This document shows positions 1 through 5,891 of a stretch of 15,707 nt of DNA, piece after piece. Source of the stretch: Bacillota bacterium (GTDB taxonomy: Bacteria > Bacillota > Clostridia > Christensenellales > Aristaeellaceae); assembly GCA_023409955.1 (NCBI GenBank), contig JAEYQQ010000070.1, positions 1 to 15,707 of the forward strand, given 5' to 3'. Numbering within the stretch: position 1 is the first letter of the stretch; each line of letters begins with the position of its first letter. The notes below the pieces were generated by a model that was not told the origin of the DNA, ran no database searches, and worked only from the letters and a program-made list of their open reading frames with translations. Both the position numbers and the translations under genes were made by a program.

Positions 1-457
1 CCCCCTTATGCATGACACGGCTGCCAAATTTGTCATCCTCGCCTGCCAGACAGATGTTTTGCCCAGACCGCAGCGGATAGGTAAACACCGCCTGATCCCC
101 ATCTTGGACAACATCCTCCTGCCGCATCACACAATCGCAGCTAAGCGGTACAGGCGCCCCGGTCATGATGCGCACCGCCTGTCCGGGTTTTACCTCATAC
201 ACATCCGGGCACCCAGCACACAACTCGCCGATGACTTTTAAAGAAACCGGATTTTCTTGGGATGCCATTTGAATATCCTGCGATCGCAGGGTATAGCCAT
301 CCAGCGGCGACCGGTTAAAGGGCGGCAGATGCATGGGGGCATCAATATCTTCTGCTAAAATACGGCCCAAGGACTTTGCAAGCGGAAGGATTTCCGTCTT
401 GGCTACAGGCGTTGCATGCTCAAGCAGAAGCGACAAAGCAGATTCCAGGCTCTCCAT
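1..457 (-). CDS. moeA: Molybdopterin molybdenumtransferase (MoeA), N-terminal part, cut by window edge
   Basis: The first 152 codons of a MoeA-type enzyme are present; the 3' end lies beyond position 1. MoeA inserts molybdate (or tungstate) into adenylylated molybdopterin in the cytoplasm, the last common step of Mo/W-cofactor synthesis. Visible family signatures are the PFNRSPLDGYTL segment (residues 46-57, equivalent to the PxFxxSxxDGYA motif with its conserved Asp), VRIMTGAPVP (residues 95-104) and NICLAGEDDKFG (residues 134-145). The ATG at 457 is preceded by GAGGA at good spacing. It starts only 9 bases after the stop of the upstream molybdopterin-binding gene on the same strand, so the two are almost certainly one operon. 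The catalytic C-terminal domain cannot be seen here, so completeness is unknown. Confidence 0.9.
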   Translation of the reverse strand, partial: MESLESALSLLLEHATPVAKTEILPLAKSLGRILAEDIDAPMHLPPFNRSPLDGYTLRSQDIQMASQENPVSLKVIGELCAGCPDVYEVKPGQAVRIMTGAPVPLSCDCVMRQEDVVQDGDQAVFTYPLRSGQNICLAGEDDKFGSRVMHKG

Positions 458-466
458 GTCGTTTCC

Positions 467-1486
467 TCACTTTCCAAAGCCGCAGTTGGGATAGGTGCAT
501 TCAGGACAGTTTAAGCATAGCCCTCCATGCCCCAAAGCAGCTATTTCACGCCGTGTAATCTTGATCCCGGCTGCTACCTTTGGCAATACCAAATCAAAAA
601 TGGTTCGCTTGGCATACATCACGCAGCCAGGGAGCCCCATGATGGGAATCTCCCCCTGATAATACGCCACCAACATCATGGCGCCGGGCAGCACAGGTGC
701 ACCATAAGTGACAATCTCTGCCCCCGTATCACGTATAGCCGCCGGCGTCCTGTCATCAGGGTCAACGCTCATGCCGCCGGTACAAAGCACCATCTGTGCA
801 CCCTTTTCAATCAGGCTCAGAATGGCCTGGGTAATACCCTGCTTTTCATCTGATACAATTTCATGCCCTATGACATCTATACCAAACTCAGCAAGCTTGT
901 TTACAATCACAGGGGTGAATGTGTCCTTGATCCTGCCATGGAACACTTCGCTTCCCGTGGTCACAATGCCCGCCTTCCATGGCTTGAACGGCAGCACACG
1001 CATGAGTGGACGGCCTTGGGCGGCCAAAATGGCTTGATCCATCTTTTCTTTTGATATAACCAAAGGGATCACCCGTGTACCTGCCAGCTTATCGCCTTTT
1101 TTCACCGGAAAGCCGCCATGCCTTGTGGCAATCATCATATCCTCAATGCTGTTGACATGCAAAAGCCGCTCCTCGTCCACCCAAAAAAGGCCGTCGGCAG
1201 CAGCAATACATTCAATTTTGCCTTCCTTCACCTCAGAAGGCACGATGTTTTCGCCCTCACAAAGAGAAAACAGGATATGGGCCGCATCATTTTCGTGAAG
1301 CATGCCCTCCTGCTTTTCCCATATATACAAATGTTCCTTTCCGATCTTCAACAGTTCGGGAATATCCTGCTCCCGCACCACATGGCCCTTTTTAAAAGCC
1401 ACGCCTTTTTGCTCATCCTTGACGATAATGGTAATATCATGGCATATGACATGGCCGACGGCATCGACAGTTTTAACCAGTTTCAA
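467..1486 (-). CDS. Molybdopterin-binding protein with C-terminal four-cysteine tail
   Basis: This 339-residue protein carries a MoeA/MogA-type molybdopterin-binding domain in its second half: TTGSE (176-180), LCTGGMSVDPDD (234-245) and MGLPGC (283-288) are the usual pterin/nucleotide-binding loops. The N-terminal half (1-165) lacks the full MoeA architecture. The C-terminus holds Cys324-x2-Cys327-x2-Cys330-x4-Cys335, suited to binding a metal or Fe-S cluster. Start is TTG at 1486, placed by an AAGGAGG site 7 bases upstream. It is transcribed before moeA from a promoter at 1613-1641. Likely role: handling or activating the pterin for a Mo/W enzyme, perhaps the AOR-family enzyme downstream (inference). 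It is not a redundant MoeA, because domain order and tail differ. Confidence 0.85.
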   Translation of the reverse strand: MKLVKTVDAVGHVICHDITIIVKDEQKGVAFKKGHVVREQDIPELLKIGKEHLYIWEKQEGMLHENDAAHILFSLCEGENIVPSEVKEGKIECIAAADGLFWVDEERLLHVNSIEDMMIATRHGGFPVKKGDKLAGTRVIPLVISKEKMDQAILAAQGRPLMRVLPFKPWKAGIVTTGSEVFHGRIKDTFTPVIVNKLAEFGIDVIGHEIVSDEKQGITQAILSLIEKGAQMVLCTGGMSVDPDDRTPAAIRDTGAEIVTYGAPVLPGAMMLVAYYQGEIPIMGLPGCVMYAKRTIFDLVLPKVAAGIKITRREIAALGHGGLCLNCPECTYPNCGFGK

Positions 1487-1612
1487 TATGTTTCCTCCTT
1501 GCCTGCCGCAGCAAACATTAAAGATTTTGTTGCATCAACCAAATGCATTCGTAACATAGTTATAACAATGTAATAACCATTTCCTTAATCAGGAAAATAT
1601 TGAATCATATCT

Positions 1613-1641
1613 ATTATATCATCCAGATATACCAGTGGCAA
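1613..1641 (-). promoter_or_regulatory. Sigma-A-type promoter for the molybdopterin-binding/moeA operon
   Basis: Read on the minus strand, TTGCCA (1636-1641) and TATAAT (1613-1618) are separated by 17 bases. Transcription would begin near 1606, leaving a leader of about 120 nt before the TTG start at 1486. That leader has only weak short hairpins; I see no clear riboswitch in it. Confidence 0.6.
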
Positions 1642-1689
1642 GAATAATGGCGATTTATTTAACATAGTTTTTTAATGTTCGTCATTCGC

Positions 1690-1719
1690 TTTACAAATGT
1701 ATTTTGTATAGGGTATAAT
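1690..1719 (+). promoter_or_regulatory. Sigma-A-type promoter for the tat operon
   Basis: TTTACA (1690-1695) and a perfect TATAAT (1714-1719) are 18 bases apart, about 45 bases before the tatB start. Together with the minus-strand promoter at 1613-1641 this makes the 277-base gap between the two operons a divergent control region. Confidence 0.65.
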
Positions 1720-1763
1720 TTTAACAATCCCCAAATCCTAGATGGAGGTGACGGGCAACAAGG

Positions 1764-2075
1764 ATGTTCAATTTTGGTTTTGCAGAGCTTATTCTCATTT
1801 TGCTCGTTGCTTTTTTGGTGGTTGGGCCCAAGGATCTGCCAAAGGTTGCCAGGGCACTTGCCAGGGCAGTCAAGTATTTGCGGAACCTGTTTCAGGAGTT
1901 TAAAGATGAAACAGGCTTGGATGAAACCATCGAAGAGCTCAAAGGTATGGAGTCAGACTTGAAGAATACCTTAAAGGATGCAGACCCAACCAGCGAACTT
2001 CGCAGCGCAAAGCAGGAACTGAACAAAGCTGTGATGAAAAGCAAGGAACTGACCCAGGCAAAGCCCAAGAACTGA
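1764..2075 (+). CDS. tatB: Sec-independent translocase subunit TatB-like
   Basis: 103 residues: an N-terminal transmembrane helix (about 3-21) opening with the TatB-like MFNFGFAELILILLVAFLVV, then GP(K)DLP, an amphipathic helix (about 25-45), and a long charged, Lys/Glu-rich cytoplasmic tail. The glutamate at position 8, the Gly-Pro pair after the helix and the tail length favour TatB over TatA. TatB and TatC form the receptor for folded proteins with twin-arginine signals. ATG at 1764 is used with GGAGGTGA at 1744-1751 (long spacing). It is the first gene of a tatB-tatA-tatC operon. A likely local client is the ferredoxin at 5892, which has a twin-arginine signal and lies next to Mo/W enzyme genes. 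Confidence 0.85.
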   Translation: MFNFGFAELILILLVAFLVVGPKDLPKVARALARAVKYLRNLFQEFKDETGLDETIEELKGMESDLKNTLKDADPTSELRSAKQELNKAVMKSKELTQAKPKN

Positions 2076-2094
2076 TACGTTAGGAGGAATTTGT

Positions 2095-2280
2095 ATGCGT
2101 TTTGGTCCAATGGAAATTATTCTTATTCTGGTACTAGCCTTGGTGGTATTCGGCGGCGGCAAGCTTGCCGGTGTAGGTAAAGCTTTAGGAACCAGCATCC
2201 GTGAATTCAAAAAGGAAGTTGGTTCTGATGAAAAAACCGATGGTGAAAATGAGGAGAAAAAAGACAGGAAGCAAGCCTGA
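2095..2280 (+). CDS. tatA: Sec-independent translocase pore subunit TatA
   Basis: A 61-residue protein of classic TatA form: a short N-terminus with FGPMEI (Glu at the conserved early position), a single transmembrane helix (about 6-20), the hinge FGGGKL, an amphipathic helix GVGKALGTSIREFKKEV, and a short acidic/basic disordered tail. TatA oligomers form the transient passage for folded Tat substrates in the membrane. ATG at 2095 has an AGGAGG site at 2082-2087. It begins 19 bases after tatB and is followed by tatC after 44 bases, so all three are very likely co-transcribed. Confidence 0.93.
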   Translation: MRFGPMEIILILVLALVVFGGGKLAGVGKALGTSIREFKKEVGSDEKTDGENEEKKDRKQA

Positions 2281-2324
2281 TTTTCAGCAAGGGCGGCCTG
2301 CCTGAACCGATAAAGGATGGTACC

Positions 2325-3053
2325 ATGTCTGAAAGCAAGCAAATCTTGGCTGAGCATTTAAAAGCGCTGCGCAAAGTACTGATCGTCAGTATATGTGCTG
2401 TTGTCGCAGCTTTTTTTGTGCTGTTCTACTTCTTTAGTAATACCTTGGTAGGTTATATATTGCTGCCGCTTAAGCAAAGAAGTATAGATATTATTTATAC
2501 GGCAGTTTCTGAAGCTTTGATGATGCAATTCAAGTCATGCTTGGTGGCAGCAGTGGTCGTAGCAATGCCTGTCATCGTTTGGCAGATTTGGCTGTTTATT
2601 CGTCCGGCATTATTTCCTGAGGAAAAAAGAGTTTTCAGTTTACTTTTCTTTGTGGCTGCACTGCTCTTTTTCCTGGGGGTAGTCTTTTCTTACTTTACCG
2701 TGTTCCCACTGGCTATTGATTTGTTCATAGAGGCAGGCCAGGATCTAGCGCTGCCCCTATGGTCCATCAATGAGTATTTTAATTTTACGCTATCCTTTGT
2801 TTTGCCCTTTGGGCTGATGTTCGAACTGCCGGTAGCCATCTACATGCTGGCCAGGCGCGGAAAAATCACCTACAGACAGATGGCAAAGAATCGCAAGTAT
2901 ATGATTCTGGGCATTGCCGTGGTAGCAGGCTTCTTAACCCCTCCGGATGTTGTCTCGCAGATCATGCTTGGCCTGCCCATGTGGGTTTTGTATGAGATCG
3001 GCGCACAAGTTGCAAGGTTGGTCAAGGTAAAGGAAAAAGCAGTCCAGGCATAA
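2325..3053 (+). CDS. tatC: Sec-independent translocase subunit TatC
   Basis: 242 residues, normal TatC length, with about six hydrophobic segments. Diagnostic sequences include LAEHLKALRK near the N-terminus (the HLxELRxR motif that contacts the twin-arginine signal), WQIWLFIRPALFPEEKR at the second cytoplasmic loop, LPFGLMFELPV in the fourth helix region, and LTPPDVVSQIMLGLPMWVLYE near the end. TatC is the multispanning core of the Tat receptor. The start has AAGGATGG at 2312-2319. It ends only 8 bases from the stop of the convergent NTPase gene, with no obvious terminator between them. Its position among Mo/W cofactor genes suggests a translocase associated with cofactor-bearing exported enzymes. 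Confidence 0.95.
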   Translation: MSESKQILAEHLKALRKVLIVSICAVVAAFFVLFYFFSNTLVGYILLPLKQRSIDIIYTAVSEALMMQFKSCLVAAVVVAMPVIVWQIWLFIRPALFPEEKRVFSLLFFVAALLFFLGVVFSYFTVFPLAIDLFIEAGQDLALPLWSINEYFNFTLSFVLPFGLMFELPVAIYMLARRGKITYRQMAKNRKYMILGIAVVAGFLTPPDVVSQIMLGLPMWVLYEIGAQVARLVKVKEKAVQA

Positions 3054-3061
3054 GATGCTTC

Positions 3062-3607
3062 TCAGGGTAAAAGACCATTACTGATGGCCCAATCCCTGAT
3101 CAGACTTCCTGCTTCGGCTCTATTTTCCGCTGTTATATAAAGCAGCTGGACATCCTTCCTGCCTGCAATTTCATGGTAGAAGGGGTAATCCCCCTTCTGC
3201 AAAACACCCAAAATCGGTTTTGCTCCATTTAGGCAGCGGGTCACGGCATCGCGAAAGTCCTTCGCCTCCCGCTCTGCCTTGCCCAACTCATCCATTATTA
3301 CCAATGAGCAGGGAGCCGATAGGCTCTCCTCTATTATTTTGACACCTATGGTCTCAAATACAGGAACGACGGCCATATGACTCCGCTCCCCTGTACGAAT
3401 CACCACAGGGCTGTCATTCTCAAAGGGATGCATCTGTCGAAGGCTGTGCATGACATAGCCCTTGCGCTCGCCAAAGACCTCAAAGGGCAGCGTAACAAAG
3501 CCTGCCGCTTCTATAGATTCCCCTGTGAGAAAGTTCCTGATAAGCGTTGATTTCCCCACCTGCTTTTCGCCAGTTAAAAAAAGATGCCGCATACGCTTGG
3601 CATTCAC
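3062..3607 (-). CDS. THEP1-family nucleoside-triphosphatase (P-loop NTPase)
   Basis: About 181 residues (176 if the internal ATG at 3592 is used). Walker A is GEKQVGKST (residues 13-21) and Walker B is LVIMDELGKAE (102-112), the D-E-x-G-K pattern of the THEP1/DUF265 NTPase family, which hydrolyses ATP, GTP and other nucleoside triphosphates in vitro. Start choice is uncertain: the GTG at 3607 has its GGGAG only one base away, whereas ATG 3592 begins MRHLFLTG, as is usual in this family, but lacks a clear ribosome site. The gene sits alone on the minus strand between tatC and the phosphodiesterase gene. Its place suggests a nucleotide-dependent step in Mo/W cofactor handling, which is inference only. 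Confidence 0.8.
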   Translation of the reverse strand: MNAKRMRHLFLTGEKQVGKSTLIRNFLTGESIEAAGFVTLPFEVFGERKGYVMHSLRQMHPFENDSPVVIRTGERSHMAVVPVFETIGVKIIEESLSAPCSLVIMDELGKAEREAKDFRDAVTRCLNGAKPILGVLQKGDYPFYHEIAGRKDVQLLYITAENRAEAGSLIRDWAISNGLLP

Positions 3608-3625
3608 ACTCCCGCCATGTTTTGT

Positions 3626-3641
3626 CCCATTGTAACATGGG
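3626..3641. promoter_or_regulatory. Short inverted repeat in a divergent gene gap
   Basis: CCCAT (3626-3630) and ATGGG (3637-3641) flank TGTAAC in the roughly 60-base gap between the NTPase and the divergent phosphodiesterase. It could be an operator controlling both genes. It contains one GTAACAT copy of the word that recurs in the other gaps of this locus. No convincing -35/-10 pair was seen here. Confidence 0.25.
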
Positions 3642-3666
3642 AGGCCGCGAAAAGGAAGGGAGAACC

Positions 3667-4554
3667 ATGGAAGATCATGCCTACCTGATTCCAGTTATCA
3701 GCCGAACAAAGAATCACACCCCCGTTACATATCAACATATCCCCTGGCTGGCCGAAAGGCATCCCATCGCAGTCCTGATGTACCAAGATGGGTCAGTGAA
3801 AGGCCTCAAAGATATTCGTATGGATCAGCAACCCATGTCTCCCTGCGGTATCATGCTTGACCCGCCTGCACGGTCCGTTACGGATGTTTATACACAAGCC
3901 GCCGGTGCTCTGCATGCAGATAAGCGTGTTTTAGTTCTTTATGTGGATGGGCTTGGATACGGCCTTTACCTCCGCTTGAAGCACACCCTTTCTCCCTTCA
4001 TTCAGAAAAAGCGCATGTCACCCGCTTTATGTGTATATCCCCCGGTTACAAATCCCAATATGGCCTCTATGCTGACAGGGGTTTTACCGCCTGAACACGG
4101 CGTCCACTCGCGAAAGGACAAGCGCTTGTTAAAGCCCAGCTTGCTTGCACTGTCTCAATCCCTAAACAAACGAGCGGTGCTTGTGGAAGGCGATATTGCC
4201 ATATTGCAGACTGAAATCCCCCCCATATTAAACGCGGCACCGCGTAGTGCAGGTGATCAGGCCGTGTATGCCTGCGCACGAAGGCAGCTGTCAAACGGTG
4301 CCGACTTAACCATTGCCCATTTTCATGGTTTGGATGATCTGATGCATCAATCTGGCCCAGTTATTCCTCTTATGGAAGAAAAGCTCAGTGAGCTATGCGG
4401 CTATTTTCTAAAATTGTGCGAAGGGTTTTCGGGCCGTGTTATTCTATCCAGCGATCACGGCGGGCACACGGAAGGCGCTGCGGGCAGTCACGGTTCATTT
4501 ACCTGGGAAGATATGCTCGTGCCCTTTGGTGCATGGGACTGGAGCGAGGTGTGA
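3667..4554 (+). CDS. Alkaline-phosphatase-superfamily phosphodiesterase/nucleotide pyrophosphatase
   Basis: 295 residues with the full metal and nucleophile set of the type I phosphodiesterase/nucleotide pyrophosphatase (NPP) branch: YVDGLG (Asp94), VTNPNMASMLTG (Thr128 as nucleophile, as in TxPNHxSLxTG of NPPs), PPEHG (141-145), GLDDLMHQSGP (Asp223, His227), SSDHGG (Asp263, His264) and GSHG (His275). Two divalent metals, normally zinc, would be bound. No signal peptide is seen, so it should act in the cytoplasm, unlike many NPPs. The ATG at 3667 has a GAAGGGAG site. It overlaps the next gene by one base and belongs with the MobB-like gene, so a nucleotide or pyrophosphate bond in pterin-cofactor chemistry is a reasonable guess. 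The substrate is unknown. Confidence 0.75.
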   Translation: MEDHAYLIPVISRTKNHTPVTYQHIPWLAERHPIAVLMYQDGSVKGLKDIRMDQQPMSPCGIMLDPPARSVTDVYTQAAGALHADKRVLVLYVDGLGYGLYLRLKHTLSPFIQKKRMSPALCVYPPVTNPNMASMLTGVLPPEHGVHSRKDKRLLKPSLLALSQSLNKRAVLVEGDIAILQTEIPPILNAAPRSAGDQAVYACARRQLSNGADLTIAHFHGLDDLMHQSGPVIPLMEEKLSELCGYFLKLCEGFSGRVILSSDHGGHTEGAAGSHGSFTWEDMLVPFGAWDWSEV

Positions 4555-4889
4555 TGATGCTTTTAGATCAGCTTGCCCAGCTTCCGCATATACCGCTGTC
4601 ACTTGGTGTAACCACTGGAAGCGGCGGAAAGAAGGCGGCTTCTTATCTGGGTGTTTCCCTGCTTGCTTATTGCAAATCCCTTGGTGCCATACGCATACAG
4701 CAGATTGTAGTGTCCGGGGAGGACGGTTATGCTGCCGCCGTGTTGGGCGAAGAAGCAGGAGATGTATATCTGGCATGGTTAAGCTTCGGCTCAAGCATTA
4801 CGCTTGTTTTTCCAGCAGACGGGCACCGTCAGCGTTGGGTCAAGAACGTTACAAACATCTCATGGCAAAGCAAAGGAGATGAAACATGA
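4554..4889 (+). CDS. Small protein resembling the C-terminal part of a sulfite-oxidase-type molybdopterin domain
   Basis: 111 residues. From about residue 31 the order YLGVSLLAYC, IVVSGEDGYAAAV, VYLAWLSFG, ITLVFPADGHRQRWVKNVTNI follows the pattern of the latter part of the PF00174 fold (GVxLxxLL, DGY, LAYxxNG, LRLVxPGxxxxRxVKxxxxI). The front half of that fold, with the cysteine that ligates molybdenum, is absent; Cys40 is not in the catalytic context. Start ATG 4554 overlaps the preceding stop (TGATG) and the stop overlaps the mobB-like ATG (ATGA), so all three genes are translationally coupled. It may be a pterin carrier, a partner subunit or a non-catalytic binding protein. The similarity is my reading of motifs, not a search result. 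Confidence 0.6.
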   Translation: MMLLDQLAQLPHIPLSLGVTTGSGGKKAASYLGVSLLAYCKSLGAIRIQQIVVSGEDGYAAAVLGEEAGDVYLAWLSFGSSITLVFPADGHRQRWVKNVTNISWQSKGDET

Positions 4890-5572
4890 AGGTTTTTACG
4901 ATTGTTGGTATCCGTTCTTCCGGTAAGACCACCACGGTTACCCAGCTGGTTGAAGAATTTCGCAAGCGGGGCAAGCATGTGGGCACAGTTAAGTCCATCT
5001 TTTGCCCTACTTTTTCGATCGACGATGCCAAAAGCAATACATCCCGCCATCGCAAGTCAGGAGCGGAGATAATCTGCGCCAAAGCAAAAGGCGAAACCGC
5101 CCTGATCATTCCAAAGGCCATGAACAATACTGAAATTCTTAGCTATTACCGTGATATGGACATAGTGATCCTGGAGGGAGATTATTTGGTGCCACTGCCC
5201 CGCTTGGTGGCTGCCCACAGCGAAGATGACGCTGCGCCCCGCATCAACAACCTTACCCTTGCGCTAGTAGGCCGGATCGGAAATACACATAAAGAAGCGC
5301 TGGGCTTGCCTGTTTTTAGTCCTTTGGCTGACATAAGCGCCCTGGCAGATTTGATTGAGCTGCAGGTTCCGAATATTGAGCCTGAGGACATTGGGGAAGA
5401 ACTTCCCCAGGTTCCTGGTGTGACAGGCACTACCTTTTGCCAGTGTGGCTGTAATAAGCACCAGAAAAAATCCATTGAAAACCAACGTGTGACCGCATAT
5501 GTGGATGGCAAGGAACTCAAGCTGACAAGCCAGCAGATTTCCATGCTGCTGGCCATAGATGCCCAAGCATAG
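4886..5572 (+). CDS. mobB: MobB-like GTPase of Mo/W cofactor handling with cysteine tail
   Basis: 228 residues. Residues 1-165 resemble MobB: P-loop GIRSSGKT (8-15), KRGKHVGTVKS (27-37), and DIVILEGDYLVPLPRL (92-107), the MobB I-E-G-Y-k-x-x-P-l-P-K pattern. MobB binds GTP and assists attachment or delivery of molybdenum cofactor. Compared with typical MobB of about 170 residues there is a 55-residue extension holding Cys185-x-Cys187-x-Cys189 and a short domain rich in beta-type residues. It starts in a four-base overlap with the preceding gene. No MobA was seen, and AOR-type enzymes carry the pterin without a nucleotide, so this protein may serve metal or pterin delivery instead of guanylylation (inference). 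Confidence 0.75.
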   Translation: MKVFTIVGIRSSGKTTTVTQLVEEFRKRGKHVGTVKSIFCPTFSIDDAKSNTSRHRKSGAEIICAKAKGETALIIPKAMNNTEILSYYRDMDIVILEGDYLVPLPRLVAAHSEDDAAPRINNLTLALVGRIGNTHKEALGLPVFSPLADISALADLIELQVPNIEPEDIGEELPQVPGVTGTTFCQCGCNKHQKKSIENQRVTAYVDGKELKLTSQQISMLLAIDAQA

Positions 5573-5598
5573 CTATACGCTGTTATCCATGTATAATG

Positions 5599-5694
5599 TA
5601 CTTACATATAGTTATTGTAACCAGCTGTATGCCGTAACATATTTATGTGCTGATTCAAAGAAACCTTTGTGAATTGCTTGACTATATGTATGTA
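5599..5694. repeat. Imperfect inverted repeat flanking and entering the promoter
   Basis: TACTTACATATAG (5599-5611) and CTATATGTATGTA (5682-5694) are reverse complements at 12 of 13 positions, 70 bases apart. The second arm occupies the end of the -35 box and most of the spacer of the promoter at 5678-5706, a position where a repressor would block RNA polymerase. AT-rich DNA makes chance matches fairly likely. Confidence 0.3.
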
Positions 5695-5706
5695 GTATGT
5701 TAAAAT
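5678..5706 (+). promoter_or_regulatory. Sigma-A-type promoter for the ferredoxin/AOR operon
   Basis: TTGACT (5678-5683) and TAAAAT (5701-5706) are separated by exactly 17 bases. The predicted transcript would start near 5713 and carry a leader of about 180 nt before the ferredoxin start at 5892. Confidence 0.7.
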
Positions 5707-5720
5707 CATATAAAAGCGAA

Positions 5721-5850
5721 AAGCTGCTCCGAGTCTTTACGACCCTCGCGGCCGGATTGACCGATTGGTATACTGAGCAATTGGTATGCCAGCCATTGTG
5801 CGAAGGAGTCCGAAACAATGATCACCCATGTGTTGATCTGTTTGTTTTCG
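5721..5850 (+). promoter_or_regulatory. Candidate Moco/Tuco-type riboswitch leader
   Basis: The leader between promoter and ferredoxin gene has far higher GC than the DNA before it and contains ordered structure: CTCCGAG (5727-5733), GACCC (5741-5745), GGCCGG (5750-5755), a 7-pair stem GGTATAC/GTATGCC (5767-5773 with 5784-5790, one G-U pair), and CATTGT/ACAATG (5794-5799 with 5815-5820) enclosing GCGAAGGA. This order resembles the Moco RNA motif as I remember it, a class known upstream of Mo-cofactor synthesis, transport and enzyme genes. Variants lacking one helix are proposed to sense tungsten cofactor. A weaker stem GATCA/TGATC (5820-5838) followed by TGTTTGTTTT could be the expression platform. 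I could not confirm the closing helix by eye. Confidence 0.5.
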
Positions 5851-5891
5851 GGCTTTTTGTTGTGTCACTCAATGATAAAGGAGGAAAACGC

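Noticed and set aside
1487..1606. Leader of the molybdopterin-binding gene considered as a second Moco riboswitch
   Set aside because: Only short AT-rich hairpins are present and the conserved blocks seen at 5727-5820 are missing.
3547..3666. 40-residue N-terminal extension of the phosphodiesterase
   Set aside because: It overlaps the divergent NTPase gene and lacks a ribosome site, whereas ATG 3667 has GAAGGGAG.
5697..5891. Upstream extension of the ferredoxin reading frame (65 extra residues)
   Set aside because: It begins inside the -10 region, has no ribosome site and would bury the Tat signal; ATG 5892 has a perfect AAGGAGG.
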